This document shows positions 7,977-17,604 of a stretch of DNA of 64,000 nt, piece by piece. The DNA comes from Draconibacterium aestuarii (GTDB taxonomy: Bacteria; Bacteroidota; Bacteroidia; Bacteroidales; Prolixibacteraceae), in NCBI GenBank assembly GCA_026671195.1, contig JAPOHD010000027.1, positions 1-64,000 of the forward strand, read 5' to 3'. A model generated the notes under the pieces. The model searched no databases and was not told the origin of the DNA. It worked only from the letters and a program-made list of their open reading frames with translations. Made by a program: the position numbers and the translations under genes. The first letter of the stretch is position 1; each line of letters opens with the position of its first letter.

Positions 7977-8996
7977 ATGGCTTTGAACAGTAAAACCGTC
8001 CTAATTACCGGAGGAACAGGTTCATTTGGGAAAAAATTTGTTGAGACAATTTTAAACAGATACCCAGATGTAAAACGCATTGTTATTTACTCGCGGGATG
8101 AATTGAAACAATTCGAATTAAAACAAAAATACCCGGCATCGGATTACCCTCAGCTTCGCTTTTTTATTGGCGATGTACGCGATGGTGAACGGCTAAAGAG
8201 AGCCTGTGAAGGTATTGATGTTATTATACATGCAGCTGCAATTAAACAGGTCGATACGGCCGAGTATAATCCCGATGAATGTATAAAAACCAATGTTAAT
8301 GGTGCACAAAATGTTATTAATGCAGCCTTGGCAACAGGAGTTAAAGATGTTGTTGCCCTATCTACTGACAAAGCATGTGCTCCAATTAATTTGTATGGGG
8401 CTACAAAGTTGGTATCCGACAAATTGATTACTGCTGCAAACAATATGAAGGGAAAACGCGACATTAAATTCTCGGCTGTCCGATACGGAAATGTAATGGG
8501 TTCGAGGGGGTCGGTTATTCCATTTTTTATGAATAAGAGAAAAGAAGGGGTATTGCCCATCACGCACAGTGAAATGACTCGTTTTAATATTTCGTTACAA
8601 GCTGGTGTAGATATGGTATTGTATGCCATTGAGAATCATTTGGGAGGTGAAATATTTGTCCCAAAAATTCCTTCTTACAAGATCATGGATATTGCAGAAG
8701 CCATTGCTCCTTCCTGTAAAACTGTTGACGTTGGTATACGTCCGGGAGAAAAGTTGCATGAGGAAATGATAACAGAAACCGATGCATTGAATACCATTGA
8801 CCTGGGCAAGTATTACGCCATACTGCCTTCTGTTTCTTTTAGTCATACAGAGGAAGATTATTTAAAGCATCACAATGCAGAGAAGGTTCCGTTTGGTTTT
8901 AAATATAACTCAGGAACAAATGTGGATTGGGAAACGATTGATTCGCTACGTACAAAAATAGTGGAACACGTTGATCCTGACTTTAAACCTTTATAG
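7977..8996 (+). CDS. pseB: UDP-N-acetylglucosamine 4,6-dehydratase (inverting), PseB
   Basis: First step of CMP-pseudaminic acid synthesis: UDP-GlcNAc to UDP-2-acetamido-2,6-dideoxy-beta-L-arabino-hexos-4-ulose, using tightly bound NADP+. Rossmann motif ITGGTGSFGKKF is at 10-21, the strand LSTDKA at 128-133, and the catalytic YxxxK pair Tyr140/Lys144 in NLYGATK. The C-terminal substrate-binding part contains VGIRPGEKLHEEM, typical of the PseB/FlaA1 type. The soluble 339-aa length without N-terminal membrane helices fits PseB rather than the large membrane PglF/WbpM dehydratases. It is followed without a gap by pseC. Confidence 0.93.
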   Translation: MALNSKTVLITGGTGSFGKKFVETILNRYPDVKRIVIYSRDELKQFELKQKYPASDYPQLRFFIGDVRDGERLKRACEGIDVIIHAAAIKQVDTAEYNPDECIKTNVNGAQNVINAALATGVKDVVALSTDKACAPINLYGATKLVSDKLITAANNMKGKRDIKFSAVRYGNVMGSRGSVIPFFMNKRKEGVLPITHSEMTRFNISLQAGVDMVLYAIENHLGGEIFVPKIPSYKIMDIAEAIAPSCKTVDVGIRPGEKLHEEMITETDALNTIDLGKYYAILPSVSFSHTEEDYLKHHNAEKVPFGFKYNSGTNVDWETIDSLRTKIVEHVDPDFKPL

Positions 8997-10151
8997 ATGA
9001 TTAAACCAATCTCATACGGTAGGCAACATATTTCGGAAGAAGACATTCGTGCTGTAGTTGAGGTGCTTCAATCTGATTATCTTACGCAGGGTCCAAAAAT
9101 TGCTGAATTCGAAAAAGAATTTGCAAAATATGTTGATGCCAAATATGCTATTGCAGTTAGTAATGGCACTGCAGCCTTGCATTTATGTGCTATGGCCATG
9201 AATGTACAACCCGGGCAAAAGGTAATTACAACACCCCTCACGTTTGCGGCCAGTGCTAACTGTGTTCGTTATTGCGGCGGGGAAGTTGATTTTGTCGATA
9301 TTCACCCGGATACTTACCTAATGGATCTCGACAAATTGGAAGGAAAACTGAAAGCTGATCCGGCAGGAACCTATAACGGAATAATTCCCGTTGATTTTGC
9401 AGGTTATCCAACCGATGTAGAACGTTTGAGAGACATTGCAGAGAAATATAACCTTTGGATTATACAGGATTCATGTCATTCTCCGGGAGGCTTTTTTACG
9501 GACTCGAAAGGGAAGCAACAAAAATGTGGAAATGGTGTTTATTCCGACCTACAGGTTTTTTCCTTTCACCCTGTAAAACATATTGCAACCGGCGAAGGGG
9601 GTATGATTACAACCAACAATAAAAATCTTTACGATAAAATTTGTTTGTTACGAACGCATGGCATCACCAAAGATCCCGAACTGCTTATTGAAAATCATGG
9701 TGGTTGGTATTACGAGATGCAGGAACTGGGGTATAATTACCGGTTGACTGATATTCAGGCTGCTTTGGGAGTTTCGCAGCTTACAAATGCCAAAGAGAAG
9801 GTGGGTAGAAGAAACGAAATAGCGCAACTTTATAATAAGGCATTTCGCGATACGTCAATTAAAACACCATTTGCAGGTAAAAACATATTACATGCCTACC
9901 ATTTGTATGTAATACAAATTGAAGATAGAAAAGGACTTTACGAGCATTTACGGGAAAATAATATTTTTTCGCAGGTACTGTATTGTCCGGTGCATTTGCA
10001 GCCCTATTACCAAAAACTCGGCTGGAGAAATGGGGATTTACCGGTGGTTGAGAATTATTATAAACATTGCCTGGCATTACCAATGTTCCCAACATTAACC
10101 AGCGAGGAACAAGACTATGTGATTCAAAACGTTATTGAATTTGTAAAATGA
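8997..10151 (+). CDS. pseC: UDP-4-amino-4,6-dideoxy-N-acetyl-beta-L-altrosamine transaminase, PseC
   Basis: DegT/DnrJ/EryC1-type PLP aminotransferase that puts the 4-amino group on the PseB product, with glutamate as donor. The PLP Schiff-base lysine is Lys194 in SFHPVKHIATGEGGM. Asp158 in IIQDSCHS should contact the pyridine nitrogen, and SNGTAALHL at 55-63 is the phosphate-binding region. At 384 aa it matches PseC. The ATG at 8997 abuts the TAG of pseB (8994-8996), and its own stop overlaps the pseF start by four bases, so the genes are translationally coupled. Confidence 0.93.
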   Translation: MIKPISYGRQHISEEDIRAVVEVLQSDYLTQGPKIAEFEKEFAKYVDAKYAIAVSNGTAALHLCAMAMNVQPGQKVITTPLTFAASANCVRYCGGEVDFVDIHPDTYLMDLDKLEGKLKADPAGTYNGIIPVDFAGYPTDVERLRDIAEKYNLWIIQDSCHSPGGFFTDSKGKQQKCGNGVYSDLQVFSFHPVKHIATGEGGMITTNNKNLYDKICLLRTHGITKDPELLIENHGGWYYEMQELGYNYRLTDIQAALGVSQLTNAKEKVGRRNEIAQLYNKAFRDTSIKTPFAGKNILHAYHLYVIQIEDRKGLYEHLRENNIFSQVLYCPVHLQPYYQKLGWRNGDLPVVENYYKHCLALPMFPTLTSEEQDYVIQNVIEFVK

Positions 10152-10837
10152 GTACTATTGCAATAATACCGGCAAGAGGAGGAAGCAAGAGAATACCTCG
10201 AAAAAACATTAAATATTTTTTGGGCAAGCCGATAATTGCATATTCGATTGAAGCTGCCTTGCTATCTGAACTTTTTGATGAGGTAATGGTGTCGACCGAT
10301 GATGATGAAATTGCAGCTATTGCAAGACAATATGGAGCAAAAGTGCCTTTTCTAAGAAGTCCTGAAAAAGCAGACGATCATGCAACTTTATCCGATGTTC
10401 TTATGGAAGTAATTGAAACCTATCAGGATAAAGATGTTTTCTTTAATAATGTTTGTTGCATATTGCCAACTGCTCCTTTAACAAGTTCTGAAAAAATAAA
10501 AGAAGCTTTTAAAAAGTTTGCCAATGGCCATTATGATTCTTTGTGCCCAGTTGTTGCTTTCTCATACCCCATTTTAAGGGCACTTGAATTTTCGGGCGAT
10601 AACAAGTTACAGATGATTTGGCCGGAGTACCTGACCACTAGAAGTCAGGACTTAAAACCTGCCTATCATGACTCGGGTACTTTCTACTGGATTAAAACAG
10701 ATGCACTGAAAGATGAAAAGACTTTATTTTGTAAAAATGGCAGTGCAATAGAAATTCCTGAAAACGAAGTGCAGGATATTGATACTGAAACGGATTGGAA
10801 ACTGGCAGAAATAAAATTTCAGCTAATAAATGGGTAA
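10148..10837 (+). CDS. pseF: Pseudaminic acid cytidylyltransferase, PseF
   Basis: Activates pseudaminic acid with CTP to CMP-Pse. The N-terminus IIPARGGSKRIPRKNIK (residues 6-22) is the CTP-binding signature of acylneuraminate cytidylyltransferases, and PGEK-like acidic and TFYWIK-type segments follow near the C-terminus (GTFYWIKTDAL). At 229 aa it fits PseF rather than longer NeuA fusions. ATGA overlap with pseC, and an 8-base overlap with pseG downstream. Here the activating enzyme is encoded before the hydrolase, acetyltransferase and synthase. Confidence 0.9.
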   Translation: MSTIAIIPARGGSKRIPRKNIKYFLGKPIIAYSIEAALLSELFDEVMVSTDDDEIAAIARQYGAKVPFLRSPEKADDHATLSDVLMEVIETYQDKDVFFNNVCCILPTAPLTSSEKIKEAFKKFANGHYDSLCPVVAFSYPILRALEFSGDNKLQMIWPEYLTTRSQDLKPAYHDSGTFYWIKTDALKDEKTLFCKNGSAIEIPENEVQDIDTETDWKLAEIKFQLING

Positions 10838-11816
10838 ACGAACAGTTATATTTCGGGCTGATGGCGGGCCAACTATTGGCATGGGACATTTTATCCGAAC
10901 TTTGGCACTGGCAGAAATGTTAAACCAAGATTTTTATTGTGTTTTTGCAACATGTAGTCCAAACGAATTTCAGCGAAATGAAATAGTCAAGGTTTGTCAC
11001 AAGTGCATAGAATTGCCCTACGATGATAATTCACATTTTAATGTGTTTTTGGATCTCTTACTAGGGGATGAGATAGTCGTACTTGATAATTATTACTTTT
11101 CCACAGATTATCAAAGAGCAATTAAAAAAAAGGGGTGCAAATTAGTTTGTATCGATGATACACATGATAAACACTTTGTTTCAGACATTGTGATAAACCA
11201 CGGAGAAGGAATGAATCCGAAAGATTATTCTAGGGAAGGTTACACTAAATTATTGCTAGGTTATAAATATGCGCTGTTAAGGAAAGAGTACCTGGAACCA
11301 TCTAGACATGACAATCAAAAGAAATATGCATGCCTAGTAATGATGGGTGGAGCCGATCCGTTAAATATAACTTCTAAATTATTACTGTTTTTAAGCCGGT
11401 GCAATTTTGATAAGCCAATTGCGGTAGTGGTTGGGCCAACTAATAATGTATCTCTACCAGATGAAAGGTTTGAGCCTTTTAAAAACATTATTGCGCGACA
11501 GGTTCGTGATTTGATGCTTTCAGCGGAATTCGGGATTTTACCTGCCAGCACAGTTGCAATTGAAGCATGTGCCATGAGACTACCCTTTTTGTGCGGTTAT
11601 TTTATCGATAACCAGACGAGAGTTTATGGAAACATTCAGCGCCTGAAACTTGCGGAGTGCTTAGATAACTTTAACTCAGTAACTGAAAAGAATTTTCTTA
11701 ATGCATTGGAACAAATAGAAAAGCCTATCACAAAAGAAGCAATTAGGGAACAACAGGTAAAATACCTGGATAAAAAGTCAGCGATAAGATTAAAAGAAGA
11801 GATATTAAAACTATGA
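10830..11816 (+). CDS. pseG: UDP-2,4-diacetamido-2,4,6-trideoxy-beta-L-altropyranose hydrolase, PseG
   Basis: Inverting sugar-nucleotide hydrolase with a GT-B (MurG-like) fold that releases UDP from the fourth Pse intermediate. The N-terminal motif RADGGPTIGMGHFIRTLALA (residues 9-28) is diagnostic; His20 corresponds to the proposed catalytic histidine of PseG. The UDP-binding half begins at MMGGADPLN (171-179), and PASTVAIEACAM near 246-258 is the second nucleotide-binding element. At 328 aa it is slightly longer than the Campylobacter enzyme. It overlaps both neighbours, pseF by 8 bases and pseH by 4. Confidence 0.9.
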   Translation: MGKRTVIFRADGGPTIGMGHFIRTLALAEMLNQDFYCVFATCSPNEFQRNEIVKVCHKCIELPYDDNSHFNVFLDLLLGDEIVVLDNYYFSTDYQRAIKKKGCKLVCIDDTHDKHFVSDIVINHGEGMNPKDYSREGYTKLLLGYKYALLRKEYLEPSRHDNQKKYACLVMMGGADPLNITSKLLLFLSRCNFDKPIAVVVGPTNNVSLPDERFEPFKNIIARQVRDLMLSAEFGILPASTVAIEACAMRLPFLCGYFIDNQTRVYGNIQRLKLAECLDNFNSVTEKNFLNALEQIEKPITKEAIREQQVKYLDKKSAIRLKEEILKL

Positions 11817-12271
11817 CCATACTTCTAAGAAAAGTTGAGGCTAAGGACAGTCGTTATTTATTTGAATTAGCCAATGATGCGTTAACTCGAAGTAACTCGT
11901 TTAATACAAAGGAAATCACATGGGAGGAACATCAAATCTGGTTGGGAGCAAAACTAAATGACGCTAAAAGTTTCCTTTATATTTTTTCTGATGAAGACAT
12001 AAATATCGGAACCGTTAAAATTGAGAGAAAGGAGACCGAAACGATAATTGGAGTAACAGTTGATTCAACATTTCGTGGGAAAGGCTTGGGAAGTATTTTA
12101 ATTAAAATGGCTTGTTCTGAATTTTGGAAACAAAATAAGGACGACATTAAAGCTTACATAAAAAAAACGAATACGGGTTCGGTACGGACTTTTGAGAAAG
12201 CAGGCTTTTCTTCTTTTGGAGAGCTAAGAATAAACGATGAGGATTGTATAATACTAAATGCACTAAGATGA
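11813..12271 (+). CDS. pseH: UDP-4-amino-sugar N-acetyltransferase, PseH-type GNAT
   Basis: GNAT-fold acetyltransferase of 152 aa. Motif A, the acetyl-CoA pyrophosphate loop, is VTVDSTFRGKGLGSILIKM at 81-99 with the R/Q-x-x-G-x-G/A pattern RGKGLG. In the pathway it N-acetylates C4 of the PseC product using acetyl-CoA. GNATs cannot be assigned a substrate from sequence alone; the call rests on its place between pseG and pseI with four-base overlaps on both sides, and on the absence of any other acetyltransferase in the operon. Confidence 0.85.
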   Translation: MTILLRKVEAKDSRYLFELANDALTRSNSFNTKEITWEEHQIWLGAKLNDAKSFLYIFSDEDINIGTVKIERKETETIIGVTVDSTFRGKGLGSILIKMACSEFWKQNKDDIKAYIKKTNTGSVRTFEKAGFSSFGELRINDEDCIILNALR

Positions 12272-13329
12272 TTTTTGATACATTCAATACTAACAACAGT
12301 TGCTTCATAATAGCTGAGCTTTCAGCAAATCATGGGCATAAGAAAGAAATTGCGCTTGAAACAATTCGTGCAGCTAAAAGAGCCGGAGCAGATGCCATTA
12401 AGTTACAGACCTATACTGCCGACACTTTAACAATTGATTGTGACAATCCACATTTTACCGATGTAATGAGGGGAACTATATGGGAAGGGCGAAACCTTTA
12501 CGACCTATATAAAGAGGCATACACTCCCTGGGAATGGCACGAAGAATTATTTAGGGTTGCCAAAGAAGAAGGATTAATTTGTTTTTCAACCCCTTTTGAT
12601 AAAACGGCTGTCGACTTTTTAGAACAATTCAAACCACCTGCTTATAAAATTGCTTCTTTCGAGATTCAGGATATTCCTTTAATCGAATATGCAGCTTCAA
12701 AGGCACGCCCTATGATCCTATCAACCGGTATTGCAGAACTGGAAGATATTGAGTTGGCAGTAAAGACCTGTAGGGATACCGGAAACAATGATATTACACT
12801 GTTAAAGTGTACATCATCCTATCCTGCTCCAATCGAAGATGCTAACCTGGCAACGATTCAGGACTTAAAAGATCGTTTTGGAGTTGAAGTAGGTTTGTCG
12901 GATCACACATTGGGGATTGTTGCTCCTGTCGTGGCGGTTACACTGGGTGCACGGGTCATCGAAAAACACTTTATTCTGGATAAATCAATTGGGGGACCTG
13001 ACGCTTCTTTTTCTTTGGATGAAAAAGAATTTACGACTATGGTAAATGCTGTTCGTCAGGCGGAGAAGGCAGTAGGAGAGGTTTCGTATGAGTTAACAGA
13101 TAAAGTTAAAGCCAGCCGTAAATTTGCCCGTTCACTTTTTGTTGTAAAGGATATTAAAGCCGGAGAAAGATTTACTGAAGAAAATGTAAGATCTATTCGA
13201 CCTGGATTTGGTATGCATCCAAAATATTATAATGATGTTCTTGGGAAGAAAGCCAAAAATGATATTGAAAAGGGTACAGCTCTTCGTTTTGATGTGGTTG
13301 AAGAATTATCTAAAAAAAATAAAAAATGA
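12268..13329 (+). CDS. pseI: Pseudaminic acid synthase, PseI
   Basis: Condenses 2,4-diacetamido-2,4,6-trideoxy-L-altrose with phosphoenolpyruvate to pseudaminic acid. The N-terminal NeuB-type TIM barrel starts IIAELSANHGHKKEIALET (about 14-32), with AGADAIKLQTYTADT at 39-53 and LSDHTLGI further on. The C-terminal SAF/antifreeze-like domain (about 285-350) contains SLFVVKDIKAGERFT and IRPGFGMHP. The ATG at 12268 is preferred because it overlaps the pseH stop (ATGA) and starts right before the first strand; an in-frame ATG at 12244 would add eight residues. The stop overlaps the next gene by four bases. Confidence 0.92.
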   Translation: MIFDTFNTNNSCFIIAELSANHGHKKEIALETIRAAKRAGADAIKLQTYTADTLTIDCDNPHFTDVMRGTIWEGRNLYDLYKEAYTPWEWHEELFRVAKEEGLICFSTPFDKTAVDFLEQFKPPAYKIASFEIQDIPLIEYAASKARPMILSTGIAELEDIELAVKTCRDTGNNDITLLKCTSSYPAPIEDANLATIQDLKDRFGVEVGLSDHTLGIVAPVVAVTLGARVIEKHFILDKSIGGPDASFSLDEKEFTTMVNAVRQAEKAVGEVSYELTDKVKASRKFARSLFVVKDIKAGERFTEENVRSIRPGFGMHPKYYNDVLGKKAKNDIEKGTALRFDVVEELSKKNKK

Positions 13330-14792
13330 AGAATATCTTTCTTCACGATACAGGGCTAAGACTAGTAAAATCTATTGAGAGGTGTGGTGATGTGCAAATT
13401 CACACTTTATCAACACAAAATAAATATGTAAATGATCAAAGCTTAATAATTAAACAAAATTCATTTTTAAAAGATACTGTCTTTCTCGATAGTTCAACAG
13501 AAGTAGATTTTCCATATAACGAATTATCGTTAGATTATAAAATAATTGAAGACTTCAGACCTACTCAATACAGAGTTGAGCAATACATGGCTCGTTTAGG
13601 TATTGAACAATACAGGGTTCAGTACATATATTATAGGGTATTATCGTATTTCTATACTCTTTTTAAAAACGGCTGTATAGATCTTGTAATTACAGTTTTG
13701 CCGGTTCATGGTTCTCCGATGGAAATGATACCGATTGATATGGCGTTGTATTTTAAAAAACCGGCTTATACATTTAATATTATTTTTGGGAAGGCAGGAG
13801 GTTACTATCTATGGGGTATTTGGAATCATTTAAAACAGGAGTATACAAATCTTTCAACAATAAATGATACACCTGATCTATACGACTATTTGTACGATAA
13901 AATAGAAAAGGAGTTTATCAACGATGGCAAATCATTATATGAACCATCTATTTCGAAGTTATCATTAACACAAAAGGTTAGCTTTATTATAAGGAATCTG
14001 CATAAAGGAAATAAGAAAAGTGCAATAACCTCATTAATGGCTAAAATGCCGCGCGTGGGTTTTGCTTACTTATATTTAACGAATAATATATACCGTCGAA
14101 ATTATAAAGACTTAAAACAAACGATAAAATATTATAAGAAAAATAGTACTAAACGTATAGAAAACGGTACTAAGTATGTTTTTTATGCTTTGCATCAGGA
14201 TCCAGAAGCTCAGACTCTTGTATGGGAGAAGTTAAGTAGTCAGCTCACAATAATGAAAATACTGAATGATAGTTTACCTCAAGGTTGGAAACTCGTGGTT
14301 AAAGACCATCCCGTATATAATTCGTTTTTGAGACCCAAAAAACTAAGGGAAGCATGGTATTTCTTTTTTAGCATAAGAAATTATCGTTCGAAATCTTTTT
14401 TTGCGGAATTACTTAAGAATTCAAATGTGATGCTGGCAGATATTGATGTGCCTGCATCAAATCTAATAGATAATGCATGTGCCGTTGCTAGTATAAATGG
14501 AACAATTAGCCTGGAAGCAGCAAAAGCAAGAAAACCAATATTATTGTTCGGGAATAAGCAGGTTGTGTCTTACGCTGCTGATGTTTTCAGAATAACTTCA
14601 ACAGATGAATGTAAAAACGTATTGAGGATTATAGATGAAGGTTTTGTGCCTGATTATAAGGACATAAAAAGTTTAGGCAGCCTTACATTTGAAATGCATT
14701 CTACATGTAAGCCAGAGAAAAGTCCATTATTTGATATTGATTCAGCTATAAATAAAAAGCTAAGTGGGATAATGAATATCTTGACTAAATAA
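13326..14792 (+). CDS. Putative capsule-type glycosyltransferase, candidate pseudaminic acid transferase
   Basis: Soluble 488-aa protein. The C-terminal half has the pattern of Capsule_synth/Kdo-transferase-like GT-B proteins: YVFYALHQDPEAQT at 284-297, LVVKDHPVYN at 323-332, and ASINGTISLEAAKARKPILL at 388-407. In that fold the HP and the NGT-S-LEA segments line the CMP-sugar site. It overlaps pseI by four bases (ATGA), so it is made together with the CMP-Pse pathway and is the strongest candidate in the window for the Pse transferase. That assignment is inference. It is clearly distinct in sequence from the protein at 6408-7916, although both share the same general C-terminal logic. Confidence 0.65.
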   Translation: MKNIFLHDTGLRLVKSIERCGDVQIHTLSTQNKYVNDQSLIIKQNSFLKDTVFLDSSTEVDFPYNELSLDYKIIEDFRPTQYRVEQYMARLGIEQYRVQYIYYRVLSYFYTLFKNGCIDLVITVLPVHGSPMEMIPIDMALYFKKPAYTFNIIFGKAGGYYLWGIWNHLKQEYTNLSTINDTPDLYDYLYDKIEKEFINDGKSLYEPSISKLSLTQKVSFIIRNLHKGNKKSAITSLMAKMPRVGFAYLYLTNNIYRRNYKDLKQTIKYYKKNSTKRIENGTKYVFYALHQDPEAQTLVWEKLSSQLTIMKILNDSLPQGWKLVVKDHPVYNSFLRPKKLREAWYFFFSIRNYRSKSFFAELLKNSNVMLADIDVPASNLIDNACAVASINGTISLEAAKARKPILLFGNKQVVSYAADVFRITSTDECKNVLRIIDEGFVPDYKDIKSLGSLTFEMHSTCKPEKSPLFDIDSAINKKLSGIMNILTK

Positions 14793-14795
14793 AAG

Positions 14796-16262
14796 GTGGG
14801 GATAATAATAAAACAAAGCATAAGAAATACCATATATAGTTATGTGGGAATTTTGGTGGGTACAGTTTATACTTTATTTTTTGTGCCGAAGGTGTTCGAT
14901 TCCAATCCAGAAGAGTGGGGATTAATACAGTTGCTGTTATCTTATGTTATGCTTTTTATGCCATTTGCATTGGTCGGTGTACCAAACAGTATAATTAAAT
15001 TCTGGCCCGAATATTCGAATAAGTACAAACATGAGTTTAGTTTTTTTGTTCTAAGCCTTATAAGTATAGGCTTGATTGTTGTATCCGTTATTCTGTTTAT
15101 TTTCAGAGAATTTGTTTTCTTTTCGTCATCGAGCAGCAATACCCTGATGGAAAAATATTACCTGTATTTTTTTATCTGTTTTTTTGTACATACTGTTTTC
15201 TATTTCTTTTTAAACTTTGCCAGAGTTTATTACAAAACTTCGTTCCCCACATTTTTAAAAGATACTTTTATAAAAATATGGACCTTTTTGCTTCTTACTG
15301 TTTATTGGTTGGATTTAATTTCATTCGATTATTTTTTCAAAGCATATATATTAGGATTTCTACTGCAAATGTTCATTCTATACATTTATATAAAAAGGAA
15401 CACTAATCTGGTATTTACTGTTAATACGTCATTTTTAAAAAACAATGCTCATTCCAGAAAAATTCTCAATTACGGTTTTTATAGCTTGTTAACAGGGGGA
15501 GCAGCAGTATTGGTGTCACGTATCGACATTTTAATGATAAATAAATATATTGATCTGAGTAGTGTGGCGTTTTATAGTGTTGCCTTGTTTTTTATTACAG
15601 TGTTGCAAGTTCCTGTCCGGTCTTTAGCAACAATATCGGCTCCGATATTATCTGAACATTTGGGGAATAATAATATGTCCGGGGTAAATTCGATATATCG
15701 TAAAACAGCTCTTAATATGTTTTTAGTAAGTAGTTTTATACTCATTTCAATACTTTTAAATATTGATGAGTTTATGACTATTCTTGGCGAAAAGTTTGGG
15801 CAGGTTAAGTATGTTATTCTTATTCTTGGTATTGCACGATTATACGAAATTATAAATTCATCAAACGGAACAATTATAATTTTGTCAAAATATTATCGTT
15901 ACGATATGGTTTTCCAGGTAATATTATTAGCATTAACGGTAATTACTAATATTATTCTTATTCCTCTGTACGGAATTAACGGGGCCGCTTTGGCTACGGG
16001 TATTACCATCGTTCTAAGTTCCTCTATTAAAGGTCTGTTCGTTTATAGTAAATATCAACTGCATCCTTATAGCAAGGGTACCTTGAAAATATTGCTTGTA
16101 ATTTTAGTTTGCATTGCTTCAACACTTTTTATTCCCGAGATAATGAATGTTTATGTCACAATGGTAATAAAAACGAGTATAATTTCAGTAATATATTTAG
16201 TAGCACTTTTTGCTTTGGAAATTTCGGATGATTTAAAACAGCTAATTAAATCGTATTTGTAA
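14796..16262 (+). CDS. Wzx-like polysaccharide flippase (MOP/MATE superfamily)
   Basis: A 488-aa integral membrane protein with about 12-14 hydrophobic helices, no signal cleavage site, and the N-terminal pattern IRNTIYSYVGILVGTVYTLF typical of oligosaccharide flippases. A polysaccharide_C-like part covers the last third (GINGAALATGITIVLSSSIK). It probably flips undecaprenyl-linked glycan units across the inner membrane. The start is GTG at 14796, three bases after the upstream TAA, with the weak AAGG-like sequence immediately before it; the first helix needs this start. It is the last plus-strand gene of the Pse operon and converges with a minus-strand glycosyltransferase gene. No wzy polymerase is visible. 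Confidence 0.85.
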   Translation: MGIIIKQSIRNTIYSYVGILVGTVYTLFFVPKVFDSNPEEWGLIQLLLSYVMLFMPFALVGVPNSIIKFWPEYSNKYKHEFSFFVLSLISIGLIVVSVILFIFREFVFFSSSSSNTLMEKYYLYFFICFFVHTVFYFFLNFARVYYKTSFPTFLKDTFIKIWTFLLLTVYWLDLISFDYFFKAYILGFLLQMFILYIYIKRNTNLVFTVNTSFLKNNAHSRKILNYGFYSLLTGGAAVLVSRIDILMINKYIDLSSVAFYSVALFFITVLQVPVRSLATISAPILSEHLGNNNMSGVNSIYRKTALNMFLVSSFILISILLNIDEFMTILGEKFGQVKYVILILGIARLYEIINSSNGTIIILSKYYRYDMVFQVILLALTVITNIILIPLYGINGAALATGITIVLSSSIKGLFVYSKYQLHPYSKGTLKILLVILVCIASTLFIPEIMNVYVTMVIKTSIISVIYLVALFALEISDDLKQLIKSYL

Positions 16263-16294
16263 TACGATTTCTTGTAAAAAGTAGAGATTTTAGA

Positions 16295-17590
16295 CTATAG
16301 TATTATCTCATCCAAATATTCAGCGATGTTTTTTACCTGATTTCTAACGTTATACTTTTTATAATCTGATTCAGGTAAAGTGTTTTTATGCTCTTGGAAT
16401 AGTTTAAAACGCTCCGTTAAATAGCTTTTTATTTGATCATAATCATCATATTCAAATGAAACACCTGATTCTGTTTCATCAATGATTTTAGATACATCTG
16501 TTCCTAAAGTCCCTAAACAAAGGATTGGCTTTCTTGCTCGAATGCATTCGAATAATTTACCGGGAATCCTCCCTTTTACATTGTCGGCTTTATTTAAAGG
16601 CAATAGAAGAATCGCTGCCTTCCTGGTCATCTCAATAGCCTTGGCACGAACAACGTTCCCATGCTCAACGAAATTATCATTCAGCCCATTTTGTTGAATA
16701 AGGGTCTTAATAGAATAATCTACCTGCCCCGCAAAATCAAGCTTAAGATTAAGTGCAAATTCTGGAATCTCGGTGCATAAATCTTTCAATACTTTTAGGA
16801 ATACATCCGGTGATCGATCAAATCCAAGTAATCCCGCATGTACTATTGAAAAGGAGTCATTTTTCCCTTCAATACTATTTGCAAAGTCAGATTCGTCATA
16901 TCCCCAAAAGATAGGTGAGACATTTGAAGCACCTATTTCTTCAAGATCCTTTGCCCAGGATGGACTGGCAATGGTAATTTTTTTTGACTGCTCAAAGACT
17001 TGTCTCTCCATTCTTCGATGTCTCCAATCTGCCAATTTAGTCGTTTTTAGTAATTTGTAATAGTCAACTTGTGTCCATGGATCTTGAAAATCAGCCAGCC
17101 ATGGAATATTAAATTTTTTGGATAACAGATAACCGATTCGGGTATTTGTATGAGGAGGTCCATCTGTTAATATTGCATCGACCGAATTGTTATTCAGATA
17201 TTTGGAAAGATACTTAATTGATGGTCTAATCCAAAAACAACGCGCATCTGGAATGAAAAAGTTGCCGCGAAACCAAATTGAAAATTTATCAATAGAACTT
17301 TGCTTCTTATCACGCACATACATCGGATTTGCAGGTTCAGACGATTTTCGTCCTGAAACCTTTCGAAAGAGATTATACGGTTCCCAAATAGGATATTTTA
17401 ATACCTCTAGATTTTTTGGGATTTCTTTTTCATTTGTAGTATCATAGACAGGATACTGTGCATTCTCTGCTGTATAAATGATCGGTTCCCACCCAAAATC
17501 TCTCAAATATTTTGCAAACTTTAAACAACGATGTACTCCAACACCACCACTTGGCGGCCAATAATAGGTTATAATCAGTACTTTTTTCAT
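16295..17590 (-). CDS. GT4-type glycosyltransferase
   Basis: A 431-aa GT-B protein. The N-terminal acceptor domain starts KKVLIITYYWPPSGGVGVHR (residues 2-21), with the glycine loop of family 4. ILTDGPPHTNTRIG and WLADFQDPW are typical of this subgroup. The donor-domain element GRIPGKLFECIRARKPIL at 340-357 contains the E-x7-E-like region. It probably transfers a sugar from a nucleotide donor to a surface glycan or lipid acceptor at the cytoplasmic face of the inner membrane; donor unknown. It lies 14 bases behind a second GT4 gene, both downstream of glycyl-tRNA synthetase on the minus strand. Confidence 0.8.
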   Translation of the reverse strand: MKKVLIITYYWPPSGGVGVHRCLKFAKYLRDFGWEPIIYTAENAQYPVYDTTNEKEIPKNLEVLKYPIWEPYNLFRKVSGRKSSEPANPMYVRDKKQSSIDKFSIWFRGNFFIPDARCFWIRPSIKYLSKYLNNNSVDAILTDGPPHTNTRIGYLLSKKFNIPWLADFQDPWTQVDYYKLLKTTKLADWRHRRMERQVFEQSKKITIASPSWAKDLEEIGASNVSPIFWGYDESDFANSIEGKNDSFSIVHAGLLGFDRSPDVFLKVLKDLCTEIPEFALNLKLDFAGQVDYSIKTLIQQNGLNDNFVEHGNVVRAKAIEMTRKAAILLLPLNKADNVKGRIPGKLFECIRARKPILCLGTLGTDVSKIIDETESGVSFEYDDYDQIKSYLTERFKLFQEHKNTLPESDYKKYNVRNQVKNIAEYLDEIIL

Positions 17591-17604
17591 GAGTAGTTCG
17601 GTTT

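Noticed and set aside
7977-13329. Legionaminic or sialic acid pathway
   Set aside because: The PseB-type dehydratase, PseC-type aminotransferase and separate PseG with the GMGH motif at its N-terminus indicate pseudaminic acid; no NeuC-like epimerase or LegB-type fusion is present.
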